DNA from: Diphasiastrum complanatum
Lineage: Eukaryota; Streptophyta; Lycopodiopsida; Lycopodiales; Lycopodiaceae
Direction: 5' to 3'
Assembly (NCBI GenBank): GCA_029204225.1
Contig: CM055110.1
Span: forward strand, 32,804,240-32,868,239
DNA length: 64,000 bases
Shown: one piece after another, positions 41,827 to 53,446 of the stretch
Layout of the letters: the number at the start of each line of letters is the position of its first letter
Position numbering within the stretch: position 1 is the stretch's first letter
Notes under the pieces: generated by a model
Told to the model about the DNA's origin: nothing
Database searches by the model: none
Seen by the model: only the letters and a program-made list of their open reading frames with translations
Position numbers and translations under genes: made by a program

Positions 41827-42189
41827 ACCCTCGAAATCAAGAGGATCAATAGATGATACTATAGCTATTACGCACATATCACTCTCAATTTTGTCTAATC
41901 TTGAATGAACTACTGTCTGCTATCGCATGTGTATCTCACACTGGTTCAGTTTTGTTGAATGTTGTATTAATCTATAACGTAAATCAGCAGTGTCTGTTTA
42001 CTTTCTAGAGGATTGTAGGAATGATATAATAGGCAGTGACTAGCAATCATATCTGAAATACATCCAAATTATTTTCGTTCGTGATTAATTTGATTTCGCT
42101 TTAGCAATGTCAATATCAGAGTCGTTCAAATTTCACTTCGTTTCGCCTAGTTTCACTTCATTTTATTTCATTTTGTTTCAGAGCTTAAT

Positions 42190-43312
42190 TGATATTTGCA
42201 ATTTGCGTTCCATCATCATTTTTTGCATTATTGCACACTCAATATGTGAAATGGTGATTCACTACAGAATCACGTTAACCAGTTTAACAATCTCTTGCAA
42301 TAGATGGCAAATGGCGGATCAACCATCGACGATCAAGATGCAATTATGAAATTGCTATCAAGCTTGCCTTCTACATATAAAAACTAGGTGATGATCATAT
42401 CAACACACTCAAATTTAACTCTCACTAGAGTTATCACTATGTTGTTGCAAGAAGATAATCGAAGAAGTCAAGACACCTCTTCGACTTCATCATCTCATGC
42501 TCTATATGTCAATAAAGGTTCTAAGCGACAGAAGAAGAAAAGCTCTCAGCAGTCCACATCGAATCAGAAGCCGACACAGAGTCAAGAGCAATTATCAAAT
42601 CCACAGTCAAAGAAGAAGAAGTTCTATAAGTATTGCAAATGATGTAATCATGAGATTCAGGGTTGCAGAACTCTAAAAGAAAAGAATGCCAATAACCAAC
42701 CAGATCAATAGGCGAATGTAGTCGTAGTATCATCTCAATCTCCTACAATCAACATGGATGAAGGAGCGTTTATGATCAAAGACCAAAAGACGCAAGTTGA
42801 TAATTTCTTGTTTCTAGATTCGGGAGCTACTCAATATATGACCAATCATCGCGAGCATTTTCACTCCTATATGCCTTGCAGTACAAAGAAATTAGTTCAT
42901 GTTGGTGACGATAGCACACATACTATCAAAGGTGAAGGCACTATAAGATTGAAGTTCCAACATGATCAAATCAAACCACTATCAAATGTTTTGTATGTAC
43001 CTAAACTCTCTATGAATCTGTTATCGGTAAGTAGAATTATTGATTTAGGTCATAGGGTAGAGTTTGAGTCTGATCAGTACCGAATTATCGATAGGACAAG
43101 TAAGATCCTTGCACTCAGCAAGAGGCATGGATACTTATATAGACTGACTCATTGTTATTCCGATAGAAGTCAAGCCTTGAAGACCTCTGTTCTCGTCAAT
43201 AAGGCATTACTTTGGCATTATAGATTAGGACACTTGAGTCATACATCTTGTTAGATTTGACAATTTTCACCTTGATTAAGTTATTTGCTTGATATGTATG
43301 TGGATCCACACG
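42190..43312 (+). pseudogene. copia derivative C, plus copy: gag, protease, tail
   Basis: Gag text begins near 42222 and passes a TAG (ILQ-equivalent, 42301) also present in the minus copy, then the frame from 42304 (MANGGSTIDDQDAIMKLLSS, with Tyr-Glu changed to a stop at 42385), LTRVITMLLQEDNRRSQDTS and a Lys/Gln-rich linker to the knuckle FYKYCK. The protease frame 42754-43254 (166 residues) reads FLFLDSGATQYMTNHREHFH, TIKGEGTIRLKFQHDQ, LSNVLYVPKLSMNLLSVSRI and LWHYRLGHLSHTSC-stop. The tail 43255-43312 matches the minus copy to the CCACACGTGTG word. Between copies 42386-43312 is nearly identical, so duplication is relatively recent. Confidence 0.87.
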
Positions 43313-43551
43313 TGTGATGCTCTCTTTTTGTATTTTTGAACCTCTTGAAGAACTTGTGGTTCTTCTTCAAGGCCAAGAACTATGTCCATCACGTCTTGAA
43401 GGATCAAGATGGACTCCGTCCTCATTTTCCAAATTGAATAATTTGAAGTGGTCAATCTTTCACTTGGTTCCAACAAGGATGAACCCATTGAAGACATTTG
43501 AAGTGAAGAAAACTCAAATGATGTACAATAAATGTTGTTACACACTTTCAA
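43313..43551 (-). pseudogene. copia element J: gag N-terminus
   Basis: Minus frame: MSSMGSSLLEPSERLTTSNY then SIWKMRTESILILQDVMDIV and EEEPQVLQEVQKYKKR, the usual N-terminus of this Gag type (compare A at 46.86 kb and H at 53.45 kb). It is cut after KYKKR at about 43316 by the tail of derivative C. Upstream (right) are its leader, PBS (44238) and LTR (44250), so the 5' end of J is intact while everything after the first 70 residues is gone. Confidence 0.85.
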
Positions 43552-44237
43552 TAGGATCCAATAATTGAGTACTATCTCCTCCTATGAAAGATCTTACAAC
43601 AATTTGTGAATTGATTCTCACTAGCTACTCAAATCTCTCTAAAACAAGATCTATTTCACATCAAATGATGGAGTATAGGCAAAGTTAGGATCTAACACTC
43701 TTAGCACGTGTGAAATACACTAAGAAACCAAATTTGACTCAAATACAATGATATTGCATGAAACAAAATGGCTAAGATCTCAAAACAGTGCCTAGATCAC
43801 ATATAGATGAGATTGGCAAGCATACAACTGTGATTTTGGATCAACCAAGCAATGTCTTGACCAAACCAAATGTGTCCACCCAGGTCTAGGTGCCCTACCT
43901 AACCCTCTTCAAAAGCTTATAACATTGGCTCAACCAAATGGAATGAAACTGATTGCAACAGAAACTAGACAAAAATAGCTTCAAAACAAGCTATCAAGCA
44001 AGATAAATGGATCAAACATGAGAGAGTACTTCCAAAATGAAATTGGATGTTCCTCACACGTGTCTGAGCACCTGATTCCGTACAGTACTAGGTCAGACCC
44101 AATCAATGTCCTTTTGATCTCTTTTGATCCAAGATTGAACAAGATAGCTAGGAAAATGGGCCTTGACAACTTCTAGCTCAAGATTGATGAAAATTTTTTC
44201 ACTTAGATGGATCAAAATGCATGGTAACCTTAGGTAG
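43552..44237 (-). other. 5' leader of copia element J
   Basis: Noncoding DNA of about 690 bases between the J PBS and gag. It contains a few CACGTGTG words like those in the neighbouring LTRs. No reading frame is supported. Confidence 0.6.
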
Positions 44238-44249
44238 GCTCTGATACCA
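44238..44249 (-). promoter_or_regulatory. primer-binding site of copia element J
   Basis: Minus-strand TGGTATCAGAGC, exact plant initiator-Met tRNA PBS, directly abutting the LTR end (..TTCAACA) with no spacer. Confidence 0.9.
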
Positions 44250-44880
44250 TGTTGAATTTCACACGTGTGGACTATCCACTACATGTACTTGTGATCTCCT
44301 AAGGTGTGTAGATGCACAAGATCAAGACTAGATTGAGATTCAAGATCAATCTTGTATCCTATGGCCAAAACACACTACTACATGCATTCAATCACTTCCA
44401 ACTCTCACTCACACGTGTGGGAAGTATTCAAAAAATAATCTAAGTAAAAACAAGCTGCTCTCCTCTGGTAGAGAGAGAAAATGCATCATGAGCTCTCGGG
44501 TAGAGAGAGAAAGCTAGAAATTCAATAACTCACAAAATCCATGAAATCACCAAATCAATTAGCTTCAAAATGAGGAGTACAATGATACTAGTAGGTCCAC
44601 GAGCTACCACTATGCTTAACTATGATTGGACCATATTTTGTCACCTCTTGATCCTATTGGATCATTGATCTATGCACCTCTTAATTCTATTGGACTATAT
44701 TCAAGCACACCTCAATTTCCTATTGGACCTCACAAGGTTCCACCTCTAAATCCTATTGGACCTCTTGGAATTCATCAAACAAAAACTTTACACTTGTCTA
44801 CACTCTAATTAGCAAGTGTTTAACCTCTTATTCTATTTTGGCTCAATAGTGGCATTACAAGTGGAAATGCATAATTTGCC
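44250..44880 (-). repeat. 5' LTR of copia element J (right end uncertain)
   Basis: Starts with TGTTGAATTTCACACGTGTG at 44250. It contains two copies of GGTAGAGAGAGAAA (44469 and 44500) that also occur in the LTR of element A (47875, 47913), so J and A are the same family or close relatives. Near 44640-44770 there is a minisatellite (separate entry). Sequence of element A begins at about 44883, so the LTR must end before that. Confidence 0.7.
44640..44770. repeat. minisatellite of CACCTCTTAATCCTATTGGA units
   Basis: About five imperfect units of roughly 30-35 bases, each with CACCTC, a variable A/T word and CCTATTGGA(C/T), start near 44642, 44670, 44708, 44738 and 44765. They give the spurious peptide repeat PLxPIGP in one frame. 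The array sits inside the LTR of J. Confidence 0.75.
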
Positions 44881-44882
44881 AT

Positions 44883-45776
44883 CTATGCCAAATTTATTCC
44901 TATCAACATCCTACACCTAGATGCTTGATGTAAAAAAAAAATCATAAGACCCCTATATCTAACATAGATAATCTTTTTCAATTCTTCACACTTTGCAACT
45001 GGTGCAAAGGTAATTTCATAATCAAGACCTTTAATGTGAGAGTAGCCTTTAGCACAAAGACTTTTGCACATTCACACAAAGTTCTATTTTCTCTCTCACA
45101 ACTCCATTTTGCTGAGGAGTATATGAACAAGAGAACTCTCTTTGAATACCCTCTCTCTCAGAAAAGTCTTTAAACTTATTGGAAGTGTATTCCCCTCCAC
45201 TATCACTTCTTAAAGCTTTTATCTTGAAAGGAAATTGCTTCTCTACATAAGCTTTAAAAGTAAGAAACATCATAAACCATGGCTTTTGAAACTGATCCAA
45301 GAATGTCTTGTATAATCATCTACAAAAGAGACAAAGCAGTTGGTTCCTCCTTTGCTCTTAGTTGATAAGAAATGAACATCTGAGTGTACAAGTTCAAATG
45401 GTTGCTTCGTCTTGATACTTGATCTAGGAAAAGGCCTTCTGTGTGACTTTGCCAGCACACAAGCTTCACAAGGTAGAAGCTGATTTGACAGTGTCTTTGG
45501 TACAACAACTTTTCCTTCTTTGACCATAGATTGCATGGCTTTGAAATTGGGATGACCCAATCTCTTATGCCACAGATCCTCCTGTAGAACCTTGGTCTCA
45601 TAAGCAATATCTGAAATGTTAGCGCTCTCCCTAGAATCTAGTTTGTACAACTTACCAAATCTAGATCCTCTAGCAATAACTTCATTTTCTCTTGAGATTA
45701 TACACTTGTCAACTTGAAACTTGGCATCCAATCCACTATCAAACAACTGTCCTACACTAATGAGATTCTTAGTCAA
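44883..45776 (-). pseudogene. copia element A: pre-integrase, integrase core, RT scrap
   Basis: From 45776: MTKNLISVGQLFDSGLDAKF, LWHKRLGHPNFKAMQSMVKE, CEACVLAKSHRRPFPRSSIK, FELVHSDVHFLSTKSKGGTN (first Asp), SFVDDYTRHSW. After a frame change: FKIKALRSDSGGEYTSNKFK (second Asp), SYTPQQNGV followed by VREKIELC where VERENR is expected, so the Glu region is altered by one frame slip. At about 45055 integrase is joined directly to the RT segment AKGYSHIKGLDYEITFAPVA; the integrase C-terminus and RT start are deleted, and the rest of pol is also lost. The element ends at about 44883 against the LTR of J. Confidence 0.87.
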
Positions 45777-45821
45777 TTTAGGTACATACAGTACATCATG
45801 TAAGCAAAACGATTTTGATGA

Positions 45822-46930
45822 TTATGCATGTAATAGAATGCTACCTATTCCTTCAAACCTACACTCTACATCATTAGCAGTATAGGTTGACCTTTTTGCA
45901 TCTAGATATGGCATGAGATTAGTGAAAGAGTTCCTAGAACTAGACAACTGGGAACTAGCCCCACTATCTATCCACCAGACTTCTTCATTCTTAAAAGGAA
46001 AAGATGAAAAAGTAGACATTATTAATGAATCCTCTCTTTCACTCTCTACACCCTCACACTCATCTTCATTAATAAGGTTAGCTTGCTTAGATTGGTTGTT
46101 CTTCTTGAAATAGTTTGATGCATAATGTCCTTTCTTTTCACGAAAAAAACACTTGATCTTTGACAGCTTCTTCTTGCCACTGGATGTTGCACCTTGTGAG
46201 GACTGATCCTCACCACCTTCTTTGGCTTTGTCTTTCTTGAAGTGTTGTTGTCCTTTGCCCTTGCCTCTTGACTTGTATCTGATGAAGAGTGCTTTGTCAT
46301 CTCCACCATCTTTCAATGAAAGTCTGTTGATCCTTAGCATCTTGTTCTCTTGCCTACTTTCTTCAGCAATGAGAACACCTTGCAGTGTCTCCAAGGATGG
46401 AAGATCCTCTCTGACAACATAAGTCTGCACAATATTGTCATACTCATCTCTAAGTCCATTTAGGACTACTTGAACAAGTTCAGTGTTCTTAAGAGCATCA
46501 CTGATACTAGCTAACTCTTGATGAAGATCCTTAACTCTCATGACATATGATGAAGCACTCTCATCTACTCTCTGATAACTTAGAAATATTTGGTTCCTAT
46601 GTGTAAGCAATCTAGAAGTATTTTTGATTTCATAGATTGTTTTTAGAGTATCCCAAGCTTCCTTGGCAGTGGTGCATGTAATGATCTCTCTTAACATTTC
46701 ATTGGTAGCATTCATTTTTATAAAATGAAGGAGAATTCTGGTTCTTTTGTGGAATGTTGCAGCTTCATTAGGTGCAACAGGTTCTTCTTCAGCTCCACTC
46801 ACAATATCCATTACATCCTGTAGAATCAACAATGATTCCATTCTGATCTTCCACATTGCATAATTGGAAGATGTTAATCTCTCACTGTTCTCTAAGAAAT
46901 GTGAAGATGAAGACTTCTTCTTGGTGAGAA
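45822..46930 (-). pseudogene. copia element A: gag and protease (344-residue frame)
   Basis: The longest open frame in the window, 46856-45822. Gag: MWKIRMESLLILQDVMDIVS, FIKMNATNEMLREIITCTTA, KEAWDTLKTIYEIKNTSRLL, SYVMRVKDLHQELASISDAL, VVLNGLRDEYDNIVQTYVVR. A single zinc knuckle follows but reads CFFREKKGHYASNYF, with the second Cys changed to Arg and the last to Tyr. The protease is WWIDSGASSQLSSSRNSFTN with intact DSGA. The natural start lies further up (LLEN-SERLTSSNYAMWKIR near 46910), broken by a stop, so Met at 46856 is internal. The frame stops at a TAA-type break before LYVPKLTKN. Non-functional but only lightly decayed. Confidence 0.9.
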
Positions 46931-47652
46931 ATTCTAGTAATGATAAAAAAATGGAGTTGAAAGGATGTTGCTTGCTATCTCAATCTAGGATCTAACACAA
47001 ATGTTGATCCACCCTATGAAATCTAGCAACAAATTTGAGAACAAATTCTCAATACAAAAAATCAATCTATTTTGAATTTGGATTTTGCTTGTCAAAAAAG
47101 AAGAAGCACATGCAAGCAAGAAGTCTACTGATAAACTTTCTATGAACTTACTTTCAACTCAAACACAGTAATATGTGTGAAATGAAAAGTCTACGACCTC
47201 AGAACACTCACTTCTATTCAATCATATTTGATTGACAATGAAAATTGATGAAAATGGTGAAAAAGATAGATGTGTGCTCACTTTGGCATATCCCACGAGT
47301 TGAGTACCCTCTCAAACTCTGATTGCCTAAAACTCTTCTAAAAACAAATCAAATTGATTTAGAAACAAAAGCAACACATTCTACTCTCCAATACCTATCC
47401 AACAAGCTATAGAACATCAAATTTGGATCATTTCTTGAGAAGTAGCACTCATTAATGAGGGCTGATTTCACACGTGTGAGCTCTCTGTCCGTACAGAGCT
47501 CCGCTGGATTAGATCAGCCTTGATTTTATCCACTTATGGTCCACAAATTGCTTGTTTCTCAGCAAGTTTGAATCCTTCTCCAAAATCCGAGTTCTTGCAA
47601 GCAAAAACACTAATGATCTGATGTATACACCCTCACCTCTTCAAATCATGAA
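46931..47652 (-). other. 5' leader of copia element A
   Basis: About 720 bases of noncoding DNA between PBS and gag. No tandem structure or reading frame stands out. Confidence 0.6.
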
Positions 47653-47664
47653 GCTCTGAAACCA
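47653..47664 (-). promoter_or_regulatory. primer-binding site of copia element A
   Basis: Minus strand TGGTTTCAGAGC, one base from the initiator-Met tRNA PBS, directly next to the LTR end (..CTTCACA). Confidence 0.8.
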
Positions 47665-48200
47665 TGTGAAGTTTTTAGCACATGTGAACTTCACTACACA
47701 CCCTACAAGATCTTACTGAGGTGTTGTGATTCACAAGATTTATCAAAGAATAGTATGCTTGAAAAATCTAAGGCAAGAGTACAATGGCATACATCTGATG
47801 AAAAAATCTAACTCTTCACTATGAGAAATGAATGTCAGAAATAATTCTAAGTGTTCAGTATGGGAAAAAGAGGCTGCTCTTGGGTAGAGAGAGAAAATCA
47901 TACATAGGAAACTTGGGTAGAGAGAGAATGAGTCCAAAACACCAAAATCTCAATATTCACAATATGGCAAAACATGCCCAGCTTTCCCTACATGAGAGAG
48001 ACTCAAATTCCTATAGTGGAGTTGCATGGAAAGTCTTCTTAACTGAACTAATTCACCTACCAGAGATCCACATGTGTAACTGCATGCATGTATGGTGCAT
48101 GTACTGCATGTCAATACAATTGCCTAGGCATGTGTAGATCACAGAAACTACTTTGCATGTTGCATGCACTGATTGCATGTGGCTTGCATGCATACAGTAA
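47665..48200 (-). repeat. 5' LTR of copia element A (right end approximate)
   Basis: Begins at TGTGAAG next to the PBS. It shares the two GGTAGAGAGAGAA words with the LTR of J. Its far part (48070-48200) is packed with TGCATG words, at least eight in 130 bases. The end is placed near the last of them; no second LTR was found to confirm it. Confidence 0.65.
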
Positions 48201-49560
48201 GACTTTGCATTCTATCAAAACATCTGCATATCATCATAATGGAACCTATCGAACTTAAATCCGAGCTACACTAGAAGGATATGTGCTCAATTCACACTCC
48301 TTATATGTACAACATGAAATCTAGTGGAAATTATCATGGACATGACCCCAAACCCGAGATAGGAAGATAATATTTTAATAATCTTCACAAGATCTACATG
48401 TAATTGACATTACCATCTTTTGGTAGTCATGTCATACGAGAAATATAAAGCACCACAATGCTTGACCACTTGGGAGTGCTTTATCCATCTAAGCCATGCT
48501 CCCTGATCAATATGGTTTTACTAGGATCATATGAACATGATCACATCCATGGAGGGTGTGGGTGTCTCCACGATCTCATGCTAATTGACCTCCTTAGAGT
48601 GATAATATTTGGTTAGTGATACCTAGATTGATCAAAAAATAATGTCTAATGATATGTCTATACTCTTCTCATAGATTTGCTACAATATCTGCTATGACAA
48701 GGGGGAAGTTCTCATGCGAATACTTTAGTAATGGATCTAGATGTCGATAGTGTCGACTACTGATAGTGATGACAGTGCCGATAGTTCCGATAAAGCCTAT
48801 TGTATTGATTTTATTTCATTGGACTATTTGGTAGCTTGACTTAAAACTAGAATATAGCTTGACTAGAATCATTTTTAGAGTTAACTAGCAATTTTGGCCA
48901 ATATAGCTAGTCTCGGCCAAGCGGTTGTATTGGCCAATAAAGCACCAAAAGGATAGATTGTGGGGCCAAACCACCCAACTAGCTAGAAGCTAAAGATCAA
49001 CCCGTGACAATAGTTTCACCCCCAAGCCATGGTGAATGAATGTTAATCAGAAGAGGATTTTGGTACCAAGCATTGAAACTTGGAAGTGTAGGATGGTGAG
49101 CTCTTGCAAGGTACTTATAGCACACAAGATGTATGTGCATATGTCATGCAACCTTAAATGGAATTAATCAGGTGTTTGAGCCTGTCAGTTTTCTTCCAGA
49201 CAATCGTTGGGAAGTGAAACTTTATTTACCATCCTATAGAACTATCTACTGCTTGTATGCAAAGCATTTTATTGTATATAGATTACAAATAGAGCCAAGA
49301 TCCATTTTAGAAACCCATTGACAATCGTAAAGCAAAGAGTCGATCATCTGGAGCACTGCTAGTCAGTATCTAGATAATTACTTATGTTAACATTGATAGG
49401 AGATTCTTGCGCTAACATTGGCGCCAGTTGTCATTGACAGTCTTCTTGCATTTCGATCCATAGGGCTCATTTTACCAGCCCATCTTTCAGTTCTGTTCAT
49501 TTTTGTTTGTGTTGTTTGCTCTCCCCAATTTCTATTTCCCACAAGCACGCATTCTATATT
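48201..49560. other. no gene recognised
   Basis: Ordinary AT-rich DNA. A short run near 48735-48790 repeats GATAGTG(T/A)CGA words. Open frames near 49133 and 49503 show no motif. Confidence 0.4.
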
Positions 49561-51780
49561 GTTTGCCAGATCGTGATTGTTTCAAATCTGTGCAAACTCA
49601 CCCCAAAATTTCAAAAAACTGCACCGTCGCACCGCCAATTTTCGACCGCCATTTTTTTCGATTTTTGATTTATTCGATTTTTTGAGTTTCTCAAGTTTTT
49701 TTGAATTGCCTCAGTTTCCATCTGCAACCTCCAAACACTTCAAACATAAAAATTCAAAAGAATTTAATCTGATGATCCCATCCGACGATTCCATCTGAAG
49801 ATTGCATCCGACGACTATAAAAAAAACCCAAAAAATAGTATAAATTTTCTCTCAGACAACCACATCCGTCATTTTTTCTCAAATCAGTATTTTCTATTTT
49901 TTCGAGTTTCTCAAATTTTTTTTGAGTTTTTTGAATTTTTTGAGTTTATCTATTTTTTCGAATTTAACAAAAAAAAAACTTGTGTCTGATGATTGCATCT
50001 GACAAACTACACAAAAAGACTTTCTTTGACGATTGTATCCGACAACCTGCCAAAAAAACCTTCTTATACGTTTGCATCCGACGAGTCTAATTTTTTTGAG
50101 TTTCTTAACTTCCGAATTTTTTGTGATTTTTTAATTTTTCGAGTTTCTAAATAGATCGTTTCTATCCGACGCTACATTACCGTTGGTGGCCATCTTCTCA
50201 CTTTTATGCTCCAAGAATTTGATTATAACAGTGATCTTCCAGTTCGTTCTGTTATTTATTGTCTATTCTATGTCTTGCCATGATCTTTCTTAAAACACAC
50301 GCATTCAATTGTGTCTTTGCATTTCGATTTGCATCAGAACACCACCAATAGATGTTCAAGAAAACCACCGACACACTGCTCCCAAACGTTTCTTGAAACT
50401 ACACACGTTTCGATTACAATCCATTTTCTGAGGGAGAACCGACGAGCTATTCTCTTTAGAGCTGACGAATCCATCCCCTAGTGCATCCCAAAATTCCATC
50501 CGACACCCTTCATCTGCATTTGCATCCGCCACCCTCATCTGCAGATTGCATCTGACGCCTATCTCCAATGTTTCTGACACTCATCTCCATTTGCATCTAT
50601 CGTCTTGATCTTCAGATTGTATCTCATGTCTTTTCTAATTTTTCAAGTTTTTCAGATTTTGGATTTTTCGATCCTTTATAATTTTTTCATACTTTCAATT
50701 TTTCAATACTTGACTCTAATTTTTCAAAAAAAATCGAGTTTTTCAAGGTTTTTGGATTTTTTTTTCGATATCTTAACATTTTTAAAGTTTTTCAAATTTT
50801 TTCAAAGTCTTTTTGAGGTTTTTGTAGTGCTTTTTCAAAACTGTACATTGATCCATCCTCTGTAATTTTTCCATCCAATATATTTTTTCAACCCAGTTTT
50901 TGCATCCGCCGTCTTTCTAGTTCCATCTTTCGTATTTTAATTTTTTTTGAGTTTTTTAGATTTTTGATATTTTTTCGAATTTTTTCAAGTATTTAACTCT
51001 TTCGAGTTTCTCGGGTTTTGAAATTTTTTGAGTTTTTCGAGTTTTTAAGTTTTTTGAGTTCTTTCAGAATTTATAAAATTTTTGAGTTTTTTCGACTTTT
51101 CAAATTTTTCCGAGTTTCTTTCAAGTTTTTGAGGTTTTTCGAGTTGTATCACGATTTTGGAGTTTCTGCGATTTATTAAGTTTCTTTCGATTTTTTTTTT
51201 TATGTTTTCGATTTTTTCACATTTTTCGATTTTTTCGATATCTTATGATTGTTTCGATGCTTGACATTTTTCAGTCCCTTGTCATTTTTTCCATACTTAA
51301 GATTTTTTCGATACACGACTCGATGTTTTCCAGAATTTTTCGATATTGTATTGACTCGAACAAACCGAGATGATATCTGCAATAAGATTTTTTCGATACT
51401 TTATCAACTCAATCTTTTCGAATTTGTTCCGAGTCACTGTAAATTTTTTCGGGCCTAGATTATTTCGATAGATTGTTTTCGATAATAGATTTTTTGAGTC
51501 CTAATTTTTCAAATTTTGTTTTCGAGTTTTAATTTTTTGAATTCTCTTTTTTCGAGTTCTCATTTTTCGAGTTTTTATTTTTCGAGTTTCATGCTTCGAA
51601 TTTCATGTTTCAAATTTTATTTTTCGATTCTAATTTTATTCAATCCCTTATTTTTTTATCTCTTATTTATTGACCCCTTATAATTTTTTGATCCCTTGTA
51701 AATTTTTTGATATCTTATACGTTTTTTCATCCATTGTCTTTTCGATCCAGTCTATTTTTTTTTTCGATCCAGTTTTATCC
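49561..51780. repeat. low-complexity TTTTTCGAGTTT array
   Basis: For about 2 kb the plus strand is made of runs of T interrupted by CGAGTTT, CGATTTT, CAAGTTT or GAATTT. It behaves as a degenerate short tandem array (period near 10-14 bases) that has drifted. Between the runs lie phrases with CATCCGAC. Phe/Leu-rich open frames across it (for example 50605-50865) are compositional artefacts. Confidence 0.85.
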
Positions 51781-53110
51781 GATGTCCATTGCATCCGCCA
51801 ACCTCCATCCGACTCCCTCCACCTTCGTTTGCATCCGACACCCTTCCTCATCAGTTTCATCCAACGTCCTCCATCTCAATTCCATCCGATGCCCATTGCA
51901 TTCGCCAACCATTTGCACCCGCCAGTGCCTTCCAACCATTGCATCTAACGCCCTCTACCTTCATCTACATCCGACACATTTGCATCCGCTACTGCATTTT
52001 GCTACATCTGTCCCTGCATTACCTTTGCATTCCACAGTTGGCATCCGACGAACTTCAGAATACATTCAATGAGTTATCAGAGTTCTTCACCATTGTTCAG
52101 ATTTTTATGGTTGATTTGACATATCAATCATATCCTATCAGTTCAATCATATCTGAAAAACAATCAATATAGAATCCCATATTACTAATCTGATTCTAGT
52201 ATACGATTCAGTCAAAGACAAAACAGTCGAAGACATCTCCATTCATGGCCAAGTACATCCGAGACTGTAATCAACAAAAGATCCGACAGGCCTCTAAATT
52301 GTTATTAAAGTTACATCCGACCAGCCCATCTAAGAGTTCTCATATTTTATATCTGACTCCTCAATCTCTCGTCACATCCGATTTTATGTCCAATGCTTGA
52401 CTATTTCATATTGACTAAAATACATCCGATGCTATATATGATGGTTCATATACTTCCAAAATTCACTAAATATTAAACCGAGGCTCTTTAGCCGAGGCTT
52501 CTATCCGAATGTTTTGAATCAACTTTTTTCCACCGAACTCTTCAACTGAATCTTCACTAAGGAATTGAAACCGAGTCTCCTCGACCGAGGGATTCAACCG
52601 AAGTTTTTCACCATAGGCACTATAGCATCCACTCTCTGATGCATGAATTTTTTGTTTGACAAGCACTCTGCATTTATCAACTCTCTGTAAATGGTAAGTC
52701 ATACTTGTAGAATAGCTCAAGAATGAATTTATTTATTTATCTATCCATCTCCAAATCACCTTGTAGAGAGTTTAGGATATTGGTGCATATCCAAGTTTTT
52801 GAGAGATCCATGTCACTTCAAAGTTGCTTCTTGCATATAATTCAAATATTGGTCTTCGAGTCAACTACAGAAACATTGTGAAAATTTGGTCCAACGTGCT
52901 TCGACCAACTGTTCCAACCGAGGGCTCCACCAAATGTTCTACTTGAGTGCCACAACCAAGTGCTCTTATAGAGCGCTCCAATCACCTCGGCTTCTGTCAA
53001 ATCTCTTGATCGAACTTCAACAAAAATTTTCAACCAAGGTATTCTAGCCGAAGCAATTATCTAAAGGCTCTACCGATGGCATCAACCGACAGATCAGTCA
53101 AATGAGTCCT
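51781..53110. repeat. CCGA-motif array (CATCCGAC, then ACCGAGG type)
   Basis: Short phrases with a CCGA core recur every 15-40 bases. From 51780 to 52440 the usual form is CATCCGAC or CATCCGCC (more than a dozen); from 52480 to 53100 it changes to AACCGAGG, CAACCGAAG and ACCGAACTC forms. The first type also occurs between the T-rich runs at 49780-50190 and 50490-50600. No gene is recognised. Confidence 0.7.
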
Positions 53111-53446
53111 TCATTCAATGAAAGTCCAGCTTGGATACTATCAAAGATCCAGAAGTAGCAGCTGCATGTACCTATATCACCAAATGTGCAGTAGTGAGAC
53201 GATCTTCATGAAGAGAAATGCAGATTGCAGACTAACTGAGCAGGACCAGACAAACATCACCTGTCACTTCCTCACCACAGCTACAACTGATGGATACTCA
53301 GCAACCACAATCACCACAAGTGGAGTGATAGAACTGTGATTATAAGTCCATTTGTTGGATTAAAAATCAAATTTGAAACACTGCAAGTGTGAGACCTTTG
53401 TGAGTTTCAAGTCATTCAAATCTATTTCTTGTTTGTAGAAGTCACT
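53111..53446 (+). other. leader of copia element H
   Basis: Noncoding sequence upstream of gag of element H. No PBS or LTR end was found, so the 5' end of H is probably lost. Confidence 0.5.

Noticed and set aside
50605-50865. Phe-rich open frame resembling a membrane protein
   Set aside because: It is the translation of a T-rich low-complexity array; neighbouring frames look the same.
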